A stretch of 64,000 nucleotides of DNA from Clostridiales bacterium SIT11 (GTDB taxonomy: Bacteria; Bacillota; Clostridia; Tissierellales; Peptoniphilaceae). The notes beneath the pieces were generated by a model, which ran no database searches, had not been told where the DNA came from, and saw nothing but the letters and a program-made list of their open reading frames with translations. Positions 1 through 7,551 of this stretch are shown here, piece by piece. Each line of letters begins with the position of its first letter. Position 1 is the stretch's first letter. Where the stretch lies: positions 806,001 to 870,000 of the forward strand of contig CYUK01000003.1 in NCBI GenBank assembly GCA_001299455.1, in the 5' to 3' direction. The translations under genes were made by a program, and so were the position numbers.

Positions 1-674
1 CAAGGTTCCAACCAAAAGCTTCAGCAATCATGCTAATGGATTCATCAAATCCAACGTGGCCAGCAAGTTCGCCTTTTTCGTTTAATTCGTTGAAACGGTC
101 AACAGTAAATCCAACACCTTGTTCTTCCATTACGGCAGGTCCGAATGGAGATAGGGAGTTTACACGACGAGCTGTTACGTGGTCTACAGATTCACAAGCA
201 CCAGAAAGAACAAGTACTAGGTAGTCCATGATTAGACCTGGGTTGATTCCTGTACCTAAAACAGATACGCCATTTTCTTTGGCAATTTTGTCCATTTTTT
301 CAGCAAGTTCAGGTTCTTGAGCTTGTGGATAAGCCATTTGTTCTGCAGTTGTGATACAGTTAATTTTGTTTTTAAGGATGAATTCAATCTTGTCGTAAGC
401 TTTAGCTGTGAAAGAGTCAGTAGCTAGTAATACAACATCAGCAGCGCCTGGTTTGATAATTTCAGCCTTGTCATCTACAAAAGTGATTTTAACATCTTCC
501 TTGCCTGGGTATTCTTTTCCAAGAATTTCAAAGATACCCTTGCCAGCTTGTTTATCCCAACCGTCAATAACGCCTACAATTTCGATTCCTTCTTTTTGAA
601 GAAGCATGTTTCCCATGCCTTTTCCCATGGAGCCAAAGCCCCAAATAATTACCTTAACGTTTTCTTCTCTCATT
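1..674 (-). CDS. ord: 2,4-diaminopentanoate dehydrogenase, 3' end beyond window
   Basis: The minus-strand frame starts at ATG 674, after a GGAGG ribosome site, and stays open to base 1, so the C-terminal part is missing. The N-terminus VKVIIWGFGSMGKGMGNMLL is a Rossmann NAD(P)-binding fold, and the following sequence (TTAEQMAYPQ, GTGINPGLIMDYLV) matches the Ord family of amino-acid-fermenting clostridia. In that family the enzyme oxidatively deaminates 2,4-diaminopentanoate to 2-amino-4-ketopentanoate in cytoplasmic ornithine fermentation; the OrtAB thiolase would follow. Those genes may lie to the left of the window. Codon use is simple and A/T-ending, as in the thl-crt-hbd genes, suggesting high expression. 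A saccharopine or diaminopimelate dehydrogenase relative is the less likely alternative. Confidence 0.85.
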
Positions 675-697
675 GTTTGCACCTCCGTTAATTTTAA

Positions 698-718
698 ATT
701 TGGCCACTTGCCAAATTC
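698..718. promoter_or_regulatory. Perfect inverted repeat in the ord leader (candidate operator)
   Basis: Arms AATTTGGC and GCCAAATT are separated by 5 bases. The repeat lies between the predicted ord start site (near 723) and the ribosome site, the usual place for a repressor operator. It could also form a small RNA hairpin, but no T run follows it. No regulator gene adjoins it in the window. Confidence 0.5.
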
Positions 719-729
719 TCTATCTATAG

Positions 730-757
730 TATACTACACTTTTGTAAATATTCAAAT
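730..757 (-). promoter_or_regulatory. Predicted sigma-A promoter of ord
   Basis: On the minus strand a -35 TTGAAT (752-757) is followed after 16 bases by a -10 TATACT (730-735). The rest of 675-923 is AT-rich and holds no gene; a TATAAT-like box at 828-833 could serve the plus-strand HAD gene but has no good -35. Confidence 0.6.
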
Positions 758-923
758 AGTGAAAAGTAAAATATTTATTTTTTATTAAAGGCCATGATTC
801 AGCAAATTATATCTTTATGAAATTTAATATAATGAATACTTCCCAGCCCCGGCCCGGGTCCCTTCCTTGAAAAATCCGCCCCTTTTCCAGGGAAATATGG
901 TATGATGAAGGGGGAGGAAAGTA

Positions 924-1538
924 ATGAAAAAATTTGCATTCTTTGATTTTGATAAAACAATTACTTGTGAACATTCCATTCTAAGTTTGATAAAATATGT
1001 CTTTAAAACCCATCCTATCCAGGCTCTTTTTTACGGAATGAAGGCCTTTTTTGGCCTTCTCCTGTCCCTTTTAACCAAGGACTACCGCTTTAGCAAAAAT
1101 TCCGTCCTCCAGTGCTATTACCTTCTGAGTCCGGAAGAAAAAGACTTCTTCCTCCATGACCTCATGCCTAGGAAATACTACCAGGACGCTCTCAAAGAAA
1201 TTACCTCTTTAAAGGCCAAAGGCTACACCCTCTACCTGGTTTCCGCCTCCATGGAGCCCTATTTAATTCCCCTAGGAGAGGCCCTGGGCTTTGACCATGT
1301 CTTTGGGACCCAGGTTGAAGGTAAAAGTATTGTAGGCGCCAACCACCGGCAGGAGGAAAAGGTTCGCCGTCTTAAGAAGTTTTTTGAAGAAGAAGGGATT
1401 GTCTTTCATAAAAAAGACTCTGTGGCCTACAGTGATTCCTATTCTGCAGACGAGCCCATGTTAAACCTTGCAGACCATAAATTTTTAATTAATTCTTCCT
1501 TTCGCAAGGAAGGTTTTACAAATTTAACTTGGTCCTAA
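924..1538 (+). CDS. HAD superfamily subfamily IB phosphatase
   Basis: A 204-residue cytoplasmic protein starting at ATG 924, 6 bases after a GGGGGAGG ribosome site. All HAD motifs are visible: motif I DFDKT at residues 8-12 (nucleophile Asp8 and acid/base Asp10), motif II VSAS near 110, a basic motif III in the KVRRLKK stretch, and motif IV YSDSYSADEPML. The IB layout, with a helical cap between motifs I and II, fits SerB-like or membrane-lipid-related small-molecule phosphatases. The hydrophobic cap stretch (YGMKAFFGLLLSLL) could be a membrane-contacting cap. The substrate cannot be told from the sequence. The HMA gene follows 56 bases downstream and shares the terminator at 1801. Confidence 0.8.
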   Translation: MKKFAFFDFDKTITCEHSILSLIKYVFKTHPIQALFYGMKAFFGLLLSLLTKDYRFSKNSVLQCYYLLSPEEKDFFLHDLMPRKYYQDALKEITSLKAKGYTLYLVSASMEPYLIPLGEALGFDHVFGTQVEGKSIVGANHRQEEKVRRLKKFFEEEGIVFHKKDSVAYSDSYSADEPMLNLADHKFLINSSFRKEGFTNLTWS

Positions 1539-1594
1539 ATCTTTGATTAAAATTGTTTATCTTGGGTATCTATTCTTTAGAAAAGGGGGAAATT

Positions 1595-1789
1595 ATGAAC
1601 AAATCTATGACTGTTTCAGGCATGACCTGCCACAAGGACAGGGCCCATGCAAAGACGCTTATTGAAAGCTTTGAAGGTATTTCTAACGTTCATGTTGAAG
1701 GAAATACAGCAAGCTTTGACTATGATGAAACTGCTGATTTAAAGAAGGTCAAGGATGTTTTAGAATCCTTGGGCTTTCGTGTTGAATAA
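1595..1789 (+). CDS. Small HMA-domain (copper-chaperone-like) protein with one metal Cys
   Basis: A 64-residue single HMA (CopZ-like) domain. The start ATG 1595 is chosen over an upstream in-frame ATG because it follows AAAGGGGGA at the right spacing. The beta-alpha-beta-beta-alpha-beta pattern is clear (MTVSGMTC at the N-terminus, LGFRVE at the end). The family metal site is GMTCxxC, but here it reads GMTCHKD: the second cysteine is Asp, and no other Cys is present. Copper binding as in CopZ is therefore doubtful. It may bind metal differently or act as a regulatory or adaptor domain. No copper ATPase or CsoR gene adjoins it. Confidence 0.75.
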   Translation: MNKSMTVSGMTCHKDRAHAKTLIESFEGISNVHVEGNTASFDYDETADLKKVKDVLESLGFRVE

Positions 1790-1800
1790 GTATGAGACAA

Positions 1801-1829
1801 AGAGTTGGGCCTGGCCCGGCTCTTTTTTT
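1801..1829 (+). terminator. Intrinsic terminator after the HMA gene
   Basis: An 11-base stem AGAGTTGGGCC / GGCCCGGCTCT, with two G-U pairs and a very short loop, is followed by seven Ts. It ends the HAD-HMA transcript. Confidence 0.8.
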
Positions 1830-1846
1830 CTCTTCCTTGCCACCTC

Positions 1847-1876
1847 TTGACAGGAGGGAAGGCTGGGTTGTAAAAT
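1847..1876 (+). promoter_or_regulatory. Predicted promoter of the tRNA-Thr gene
   Basis: TTGACA (1847-1852), an 18-base spacer and TAAAAT (1871-1876) lie 12 bases before the mature tRNA 5' end. Confidence 0.7.
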
Positions 1877-1887
1877 AAAGAAAATAA

Positions 1888-1963
1888 GCTACCGTGGCTC
1901 AGTCGGTAGAGCAACAGATTCGTAACCTGTAGGTCGGGAGTTCGATTCTCCCCGGTAGCTCCA
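1888..1963 (+). tRNA. tRNA-Thr (anticodon CGT)
   Basis: The 76-base sequence folds into a full cloverleaf. The acceptor stem GCTACCG/CGGTAGC is perfect, the D arm is GCTC/GAGC, the T arm GGGAG/CTCCC encloses TTCGATT, and the 3' CCA is encoded. The anticodon loop TTCGTAA places CGT at 34-36, reading ACG (Thr). G1-C72 and C2-G71 match threonine identity. Two oddities: the last anticodon-stem pair is A31-C39 rather than Watson-Crick, and the discriminator is T73. Confidence 0.93.
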
Positions 1964-2070
1964 TAGAAAAATTAGCAATTCTAACTGTTATAGCCCTTAG
2001 CATTAAATTCAATGATTGCCTCGTGCAGGATAAAGTGTGGGATTGTTTTAGTTTATATTTTAATATGCAA

Positions 2071-2106
2071 AAAGCCTAGTAATCTTCATTGACTACTAGG
2101 CTTTTT
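2071..2106. terminator. Bidirectional terminator between tRNA-Thr and the lipoprotein gene
   Basis: Arms AAAGCCTAGTA and TACTAGGCTTT flank a 12-base loop, with T runs in both directions. It can end the tRNA transcript and the converging lipoprotein transcript. Nothing else is seen in 1964-2159. Confidence 0.85.
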
Positions 2107-2159
2107 TGAAGGGTTTTCTAATATAGGATTCATGAAAAAACAGGGGTTTTCCCATATTT

Positions 2160-3074
2160 TTACTGACTTTCTTCCCCAGAGCTTCCATCGTGGCGGACAT
2201 AAATAGTATGGATATTTTCCTTGGACCAAAATTCTCCCACATACTGGGGTTTATAGCCCTTGTCTAGGTCCTTTCGATCTTCAAAGGCCGGCACGAGATA
2301 ATAAAAGTCTTTTAGGGTATAGCCCTCAATATAGCCTCCTAATTCCTTATCTAGGGCTGTCCACAGGGCCTTGTCCACCTCTTCATCACTCCAAGTGGGC
2401 CTGTGGTTTAGGGCATTGGGATTTCTCTTTCCAAAAGAAAGGTAGTGGATGAGGCGGTCCGATTCATCCAAGACAACAATTCCTTGGTTGCCTGTAGTTT
2501 CAAGACTTTTATCAAAATACTCCCGGAAGTAAAAGGCAATTTTTTGGGTCCCCTTGTATTTTTTGGCCCAAACTAAGGTGAAGTTGGTTTCTTCTGTGTC
2601 AAAGGCGTGGTTGTCACTTAAGAGGTCGTTCATCTCTGTAATATAGACAAAGTACCTCCTGGCCATGTCTGCGCGCTCACTGTCCACCTCAATAAATTTA
2701 GCCGGCTTTTCATAGCGGAAGGGGTCTTCCTTAAGTAAAAGTTCCCGGACCATGGTTGCGCCCATTTCATAGTCCACCAAGTAGTCCCCCACTTCTGTCA
2801 GCTGGGAAATTTCCTTTTCCCCAACAAACATATTGATTCCTGGAAGGGCTTTTGAGGGGTCTTCCTTGTGGTTTGCCCCTTCAAGATAGATGTCTCCTCC
2901 ATTGAGGGTCCCTAGCCGGTCTTCCCCTAGGGGGGTCTTATTTTTTTTGCTTACATCTTCTATTTTGGTTGTCACTTTTTTACTTGCTTCTTTTCCCTCT
3001 TGGACCAAGGAACTGGGGAGCCTGCCACAGGCCGTGACCAAGGCCAGGGAAAGAAGGATCATCATTTTTTTCAT
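2160..3074 (-). CDS. Lipoprotein of unknown function
   Basis: A 304-residue protein with a short lipoprotein signal: MKK, a hydrophobic stretch, then the lipobox LVTAC, giving lipidated Cys16. A charged Lys/Glu-rich linker (about residues 20-50) follows, then a globular, aromatic-rich region. The start ATG 3074 has a GGAGGTCCT ribosome site. I recognise no family. The C-terminal half (FGKRNPNALNHRPTW to IHTIYVRHDG) looks like a compact extracellular domain. It reads away from the DtxR-family gene upstream, 46 bases off, and may share its transcript. It would be anchored on the outer face of the membrane. Confidence 0.7.
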   Translation of the reverse strand: MKKMMILLSLALVTACGRLPSSLVQEGKEASKKVTTKIEDVSKKNKTPLGEDRLGTLNGGDIYLEGANHKEDPSKALPGINMFVGEKEISQLTEVGDYLVDYEMGATMVRELLLKEDPFRYEKPAKFIEVDSERADMARRYFVYITEMNDLLSDNHAFDTEETNFTLVWAKKYKGTQKIAFYFREYFDKSLETTGNQGIVVLDESDRLIHYLSFGKRNPNALNHRPTWSDEEVDKALWTALDKELGGYIEGYTLKDFYYLVPAFEDRKDLDKGYKPQYVGEFWSKENIHTIYVRHDGSSGEESQ

Positions 3075-3120
3075 AGGACCTCCTATGCCCCTTATTGTAC
3101 CATAAACCCTGCCTAAGAAA

Positions 3121-3747
3121 CTACTTTTTTAAGACTAAAATATTCTCCGCTTCTGTCCTGGACAAGGTGGCAGCCTTGCCATTTAAGTGGACCTGCATAT
3201 TGGCAGAAAACTTCTTATCAACCTGGATGTCCGTTCCAGGAACCAGGCCCCGGTGGTGGTAGTGGTCATAATTTTCTTCATCTAAAATTCGGTCTATCCA
3301 ATAAGTCCCTTGGTCATAGGTCCACAAGTTTTCGCTGTGCAAGTTTTCCTTGGTATTTAAAAAGATCGTCCCTCCATGGGGGCAGGTCTTGGGATAGGCC
3401 AGGTAGCGGTTTAAACGTTGGATTAAATCTTCATCGGAAACATGCTCCAGGCTTACAGCCAGCTGGTGGACATCTTCTGGAGGATAGTCCAGCTTGGTCA
3501 GTAAAAAGGTCTCCCAAAGACGGTGGCGGCTTAGGACGTCCTTGACATAGGTCTCCCCCTTGTCTGTAAAGGTAATTTTATGGTTGTTGACCTGGACCCA
3601 ATTTTTCTTCCGCAGCTTCCGGATCATTTCTGTTACAGAGGCAGGGGCCACATTTAGTTCTTGGGCGATTCTTTTGTTTGTTGCAAAGCCATATTTGACA
3701 ATCAGTTCATAAATGACCCGCATATAGCCTTCTTGTTGCTTGCTCAT
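3121..3747 (-). CDS. DtxR/MntR-family metal-dependent transcriptional regulator
   Basis: Residues about 1-60 form a winged helix (helix-turn-helix RIAQELNVAPASVTEMIRKL), then a dimerisation and metal-binding domain with the DtxR pattern RHRLWETFL and LEHVSDE. The C-terminal 70 residues (HHRGLVPGTDIQV to ENILVLKK) form an SH3-like FeoA domain, as in long DtxR/IdeR proteins. ATG 3747 is preferred over ATG 3756: only 3747 is properly spaced from AAAGGATGA, giving 208 residues. The protein would repress metal-uptake genes when bound to Fe(II) or Mn(II). No metal transporter adjoins it, so the metal cannot be assigned. Confidence 0.88.
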   Translation of the reverse strand: MSKQQEGYMRVIYELIVKYGFATNKRIAQELNVAPASVTEMIRKLRKKNWVQVNNHKITFTDKGETYVKDVLSRHRLWETFLLTKLDYPPEDVHQLAVSLEHVSDEDLIQRLNRYLAYPKTCPHGGTIFLNTKENLHSENLWTYDQGTYWIDRILDEENYDHYHHRGLVPGTDIQVDKKFSANMQVHLNGKAATLSRTEAENILVLKK

Positions 3748-3791
3748 AAACTTCATCCTTTAATCACTTTTATTAATTGATTCTTACTATC

Positions 3792-3797
3792 ATTATA
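3792..3797 (-). promoter_or_regulatory. -10 box of the DtxR-family gene promoter
   Basis: The minus strand shows TATAAT about 40 bases upstream of the start codon. The -35 is poor, so activation or an unusual promoter is possible. The AT-rich stretch to 3914 shows no gene. Confidence 0.45.
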
Positions 3798-3914
3798 CCC
3801 TATATTTTCTTTTTTGGCTAATAAAAACCTAATCTCGAGAGTTACTAGTAGCTGAAATGAATCGGTTCTATCATAAATGCTGGAGTTTCTCTAAACATCA
3901 ACATTTACTGTAGC

Positions 3915-3940
3915 AAAAAAGCACCTCAAATTTGAGATGC
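3915..3940 (-). terminator. Terminator of the opp operon, overlapping the oppF stop codon
   Basis: On the minus strand the stem GCATCTCAAA / TTTGAGGTGC is followed by TTTTTT. The oppF stop codon (3926-3928) lies inside the second arm, so the ribosome ends its run on the terminator hairpin. Confidence 0.85.
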
Positions 3941-4762
3941 CTTTGTGCAAATTGAAGAATTTTTTCGTTTCGATGGATGGTCAATGGGAATGGCCCCAAG
4001 GAGTCTCTTGGTATAGTCTTTCTTGGGGTTTTGGAAGAGGTTTTCTAGGTCTCCTGTCTCGACTAGCTGACCCTTTTCCATGACAGCCACCTGGTGGCAG
4101 AGGTTGGCTACTACAGCCAGGTCGTGGGAAATAAAAATATAGGTTAGGCCCAAGTCTTTTTGGAGTTTTTTCAAAAGATCTATAATTTGGGCTTGAATAC
4201 TTACATCCAGGGCAGAGGTGGGTTCATCTAGGATGACCAGGTCCGGCTCCGTTACCAGGGCCCGGGCAATGGAAATTCTCTGCCTTTGGCCGCCGGAAAA
4301 TTCATAGGGATAGCGTTGGTAAAAGTCTGGGGAGAGACCACAAAGCTCCATGGTTTCCTTGACCTTTTCCACCTGGTCTTCCTTTTTTCCTTTTTTTAAG
4401 TTTCTCAAGGATTCTAAAATAATCGCCCCTGCTGTAAAGCGAGGATTTAAGGAAGAATAGGGGTCCTGGAAGACCATTTGCATCCGAGGTCTCAGACTAT
4501 GGAGATTTTTTGGAGACAGGGCATTGATGTCCTGGCCATCAAAGTAAATATGGCCCTCTACATCGGGATAGAGGCCCATAATGCACCGGGCCAGGGTGGA
4601 CTTGCCTGAGCCGGATTCCCCCACAATCCCTAGGGTTTCTCCCTGGTCCAGGCTAAAGGAAACCTGGTCTACAGCTTTCAGAATTTCCTTTTTGCCAAGG
4701 AGATTTTTAGATAAAAGAAAGATTTTACTGAGATTTTCAACTTTTAAGAGTTCCTGGGCCAT
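3926..4762 (-). CDS. oppF: Oligopeptide/dipeptide ABC importer, ATP-binding protein 2
   Basis: A 278-residue cytoplasmic ATPase. It has Walker A GESGSGKST, Q-loop QDPYSSLNPR, signature FSGGQRQRISIARAL, Walker B LVILDEPTSALD and the H-loop FISHDLAVV. QDPYSSLNPR and the C-terminal GAIPIDHPS are typical of OppF/DppF. ATG 4762 follows GGGAGGAAAATCC; the gene overlaps the end of oppD by 26 bases, implying coupled translation. It pairs with OppD on the OppB/OppC membrane core. It is the last gene of the operon. Confidence 0.93.
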   Translation of the reverse strand: MAQELLKVENLSKIFLLSKNLLGKKEILKAVDQVSFSLDQGETLGIVGESGSGKSTLARCIMGLYPDVEGHIYFDGQDINALSPKNLHSLRPRMQMVFQDPYSSLNPRFTAGAIILESLRNLKKGKKEDQVEKVKETMELCGLSPDFYQRYPYEFSGGQRQRISIARALVTEPDLVILDEPTSALDVSIQAQIIDLLKKLQKDLGLTYIFISHDLAVVANLCHQVAVMEKGQLVETGDLENLFQNPKKDYTKRLLGAIPIDHPSKRKNSSICTKASQI

Positions 4763-5693
4763 GGATTTTCCTCCCTTCTGGATTGGCAAAGGTGGATACG
4801 GTGTGGGTGGAGGATAGACTTAAGATTTCAAAGTCTTCTTCCCGATTAATTTCTTCCTGGGAAACCTCCACCTTGACACTTTGGAGGCTACTTTCAAAGT
4901 GGTCCTTGGAAAATTGAATGCTGGGTCTCGCTGCTAAAAGAGCCTGGGTATAGGGATGGGCCGGGTGGTCAAAAATATCAAAAACCGTCCCTTTTTCCAC
5001 AACCCGACCCTGGAACATGACCACAACATAGTCGGCCATTTCTGCTACTACCCCCAGGTCATGGGTAATGAGTAGAATACTGGTCCCTACCTTGCCCTTT
5101 AATTGGTCTAAAAGGCAGAGGACCTGGGCCTGGATGGTGACATCCAGGGCTGTGGTGGGTTCGTCGGCAATTAAGAGCTTAGGCTCATTGGCCAAGCCCA
5201 TAGCAATCATAACCCGTTGTCTTTGGCCTCCAGAGAGTTCATGGGGATAGGCCTTGACCATTTTTTCCGGCCTAGGCAGGTCCACTAATCTTAAGAGGTC
5301 CAAGATTTTTTCATCCAAGTCTTGGGCCTTGGGAGAGGCCACTTTTAGGGCTTCCTTAATTTGGTATCCAATAGTCAGGGCTGGATTTAGGGAAGTCATG
5401 GGTTCTTGGAAAATCATGGAGATGTCTCGGCCCCGGATTTTTCGCATTTCCTGGGAAGAAAGTTTAGTCAAGTCCCTTCCGTTAAAGTAGATGTGGCCCT
5501 TTTCCAGCCGTCCCTGGGGCTTGGGTAAAAGGCCCATGACCGATAGGGCCGTAACACTTTTTCCGGATCCAGATTCTCCCACCAGGCAGGTTGTGGAGTT
5601 CTCCGGCACAGAAAAACTGACGCCCCGGACACTTTTCACAAGGCCTGTATCTGTATGAAAATAGGTGTGTAAATTTTTAATATCTAGTAACAT
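4737..5693 (-). CDS. oppD: Oligopeptide/dipeptide ABC importer, ATP-binding protein 1
   Basis: A 318-residue ATPase with Walker A GESGSGKSVTAL, QEPMTSLNPALTIG, signature LSGGQRQRVMIAMGL, Walker B LLIADEPTTALD and H-loop LITHDLGVV. The C-terminal region (HPAHPYTQALL) is the oligopeptide-specific extension that often binds an iron-sulfur cluster, but the usual cysteine set is absent here. Its start overlaps the oppC stop in TAATG. The tail beyond about residue 265 is longer than needed and runs into oppF. Confidence 0.92.
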   Translation of the reverse strand: MLLDIKNLHTYFHTDTGLVKSVRGVSFSVPENSTTCLVGESGSGKSVTALSVMGLLPKPQGRLEKGHIYFNGRDLTKLSSQEMRKIRGRDISMIFQEPMTSLNPALTIGYQIKEALKVASPKAQDLDEKILDLLRLVDLPRPEKMVKAYPHELSGGQRQRVMIAMGLANEPKLLIADEPTTALDVTIQAQVLCLLDQLKGKVGTSILLITHDLGVVAEMADYVVVMFQGRVVEKGTVFDIFDHPAHPYTQALLAARPSIQFSKDHFESSLQSVKVEVSQEEINREEDFEILSLSSTHTVSTFANPEGRKIHGPGTLKS

Positions 5694-6541
5694 TAGGCCC
5701 TCCTTTGCTTGGGGTCAAAGGCGTCTCGGATTCCATCCCCCACGACATTTAAGGCAAAAATGGACAGGGCTATGGCCAGGCCAGGAAAAAGGGTTAAATG
5801 GGGATAATCCCGAATATAGGTCCTTCCTGTAGACAGCATACCGCCCCACTCTGGTGTCGGCGGAGCAATTCCCACGCCTACAAAACTCAAGGAAGCGGCG
5901 CTTAAAATAGCAACTCCGACCCCAATGGTGGCCTGAACAATAATAGGGCCCAGACAATTGGGGAGGATGTGGGCAAATAAAATCCGCCCCTGGCTGGCCC
6001 CTGTAGTCCGGGCTGCTTCAATATATTCCTGGGCCTTGACACTTAAAACACTTCCCCGCATAATCCGCGCATACCTGGGCAAGGAGGAAAGAGAGACAGC
6101 CAGGACCACATTTCCAATTCCCCCTCCTAGGGCTGCTGCAATGGCAATAGCCAAGACCAGCTGGGGTATGGAAAGGAAAATGTCCATAATCCGCATAATA
6201 AAGGCATCCAACCAACCTTCAAAAAAGCCAGCCAGGGCCCCCAAAATACTGCCGAGGACCAGGGAAACTAGAGTCGACCCGAGACCTACAAAAAAGGAAA
6301 TCCGGCCACCGTAGAGGATTCTAGTAAAAATATCCCGGCCAAACTCATCTGTCCCAAAAAGATGGCTGGAAGAGGGACCTTGAAAGCGGTCTGGAAGAGA
6401 CTGGGCCCCATAGTGGTAGGGGGTCAGAAGGGGGGCAAAAATACAGGCCAAAATCATTACCAGGAGGAGGATAAGGCCAAAAACGGCCAGCTTATTCTTT
6501 TTATATTGCCGGCAAAAATCTTGAAATCTTTGATCCATCAT
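5693..6541 (-). CDS. oppC: Oligopeptide/dipeptide ABC importer, permease C
   Basis: A 282-residue membrane permease. The N-terminal OppC domain with its first membrane helix (LAVFGLILLLVMILACIFAP) precedes a binding-protein-dependent permease core with about five helices and the EAA loop (EYIEAARTTGASQGRILFAHILPN). The start is ATG 6541, one of two adjacent ATGs behind AGGTAGGTGG, which overlaps the oppB stop region. A longer frame up to 6598 would lie inside oppB and lacks a ribosome site. It pairs with OppB. Confidence 0.92.
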   Translation of the reverse strand: MMDQRFQDFCRQYKKNKLAVFGLILLLVMILACIFAPLLTPYHYGAQSLPDRFQGPSSSHLFGTDEFGRDIFTRILYGGRISFFVGLGSTLVSLVLGSILGALAGFFEGWLDAFIMRIMDIFLSIPQLVLAIAIAAALGGGIGNVVLAVSLSSLPRYARIMRGSVLSVKAQEYIEAARTTGASQGRILFAHILPNCLGPIIVQATIGVGVAILSAASLSFVGVGIAPPTPEWGGMLSTGRTYIRDYPHLTLFPGLAIALSIFALNVVGDGIRDAFDPKQRRA

Positions 6542-6545
6542 CCAC

Positions 6546-7472
6546 CTACCTTTCCAGCCGAATCTTAGGATCTGCCAGGGAATAAAAGATATCCACAAGA
6601 AGAGAAATTAAACAATAGGTCAGGGCAATAAAGAGAACGCCCCCTAAAATCAGGGGATAGTCCCTGGTTTTTATGGATTCCACCATAATCCGGCCAATGC
6701 CGGGAATGGAAAAAATGGTTTCTGTTAAAACAGATCCTCCCAGTAGAGTCCCCATTTGGAGGCCAATCGTGGTAATCACAGGAATTAAGGCATTTCTCAG
6801 GGCATGAATAATAACCACCTTGGATTCCTTAAGGCCCTTGGCCCGGGCTGTCCGGATATAATCCTGGTCCAGGACGTCCAACATGGAGGACCTGGTCTGG
6901 CGCAAAATGACTGCCGTGGACTGGAGACCCAGGGCAAAACCTGGTAAAATCATGTACTTAAAGGAGGCAAAGCCTGAAGAAGGTAAGAGACCCCACTTTA
7001 CAGAAAAGAGGAGGATGAGGAGGAGACCACTCCAGAAAATAGGCATGGCCAGGCCAATAAGGCCAAAAACCATGGACAGCTGGTCCCAAATGGAATACCG
7101 CTTGACGGCACTGACAATCCCTAGGCCTAGGCCGAAAAAAACGGCGATAGACAGGGAAAAAAGACTTAATTTTAAGGTGTTTGGAAAAACTTCTGCCAGG
7201 GTCTTGGTCACAGAATTTCCCGTAATATAGGACTTGCCCAGGTCCAGGTGGAAGACGGCATTTTTTAAAAATCGGCCGTACTGGACTAGGAAGGGGTCCT
7301 TAAGGCCCAAGGCCTCTCTTGTGGCTTCCAGGGCTTCCTTGGGCGCATTGGCCCCCATAGTGGCTGTTACTGCATCTCCTGGGGTAAAATATAAAAGTGT
7401 AAAGACGATAAAACTCACCCCAATTAAGGTTGGAATCAGGGCAAGGATTCGTTTTAAAATGTATTTCAACAT
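6546..7472 (-). CDS. oppB: Oligopeptide/dipeptide ABC importer, permease B
   Basis: A 308-residue permease with six predicted membrane helices. The N-terminal helix LALIPTLIGVSFIVFTLLYF and the following FTPGDAV are hallmarks of OppB/DppB. The EAA loop reads DYIRTARAKGLKESKVVIIHALRNA in two adjoining blocks and contacts the ATPases. The gene begins just after the hairpin at 7494-7523, so it should be transcribed less than oppA. Confidence 0.92.
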   Translation of the reverse strand: MLKYILKRILALIPTLIGVSFIVFTLLYFTPGDAVTATMGANAPKEALEATREALGLKDPFLVQYGRFLKNAVFHLDLGKSYITGNSVTKTLAEVFPNTLKLSLFSLSIAVFFGLGLGIVSAVKRYSIWDQLSMVFGLIGLAMPIFWSGLLLILLFSVKWGLLPSSGFASFKYMILPGFALGLQSTAVILRQTRSSMLDVLDQDYIRTARAKGLKESKVVIIHALRNALIPVITTIGLQMGTLLGGSVLTETIFSIPGIGRIMVESIKTRDYPLILGGVLFIALTYCLISLLVDIFYSLADPKIRLER

Positions 7473-7493
7473 AATTGTTTTCCTTTATGAAAA

Positions 7494-7523
7494 GATAAGT
7501 TCCCTCTATTTAGGGAACTTATC
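7494..7523 (-). terminator. Partial terminator/attenuator between oppA and oppB
   Basis: A perfect 12-base stem GATAAGTTCCCT / AGGGAACTTATC with a 6-base loop is followed on the minus strand by only four Ts. A weak hairpin here would lower read-through and protect the oppA mRNA 3' end, giving more binding protein than permease. Confidence 0.75.
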
Positions 7524-7551
7524 TGCTTTTACTGTACTTTTCCTTGAATTT

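Noticed and set aside
2890-3105. 71-codon plus-strand open frame over the lipoprotein gene start
   Set aside because: Antisense to the lipoprotein signal peptide and lacks start signals.
5958-6314. 118-codon plus-strand open frame opposite oppC
   Set aside because: Arg/Pro-rich shadow of the permease; the opp operon fully explains this strand.
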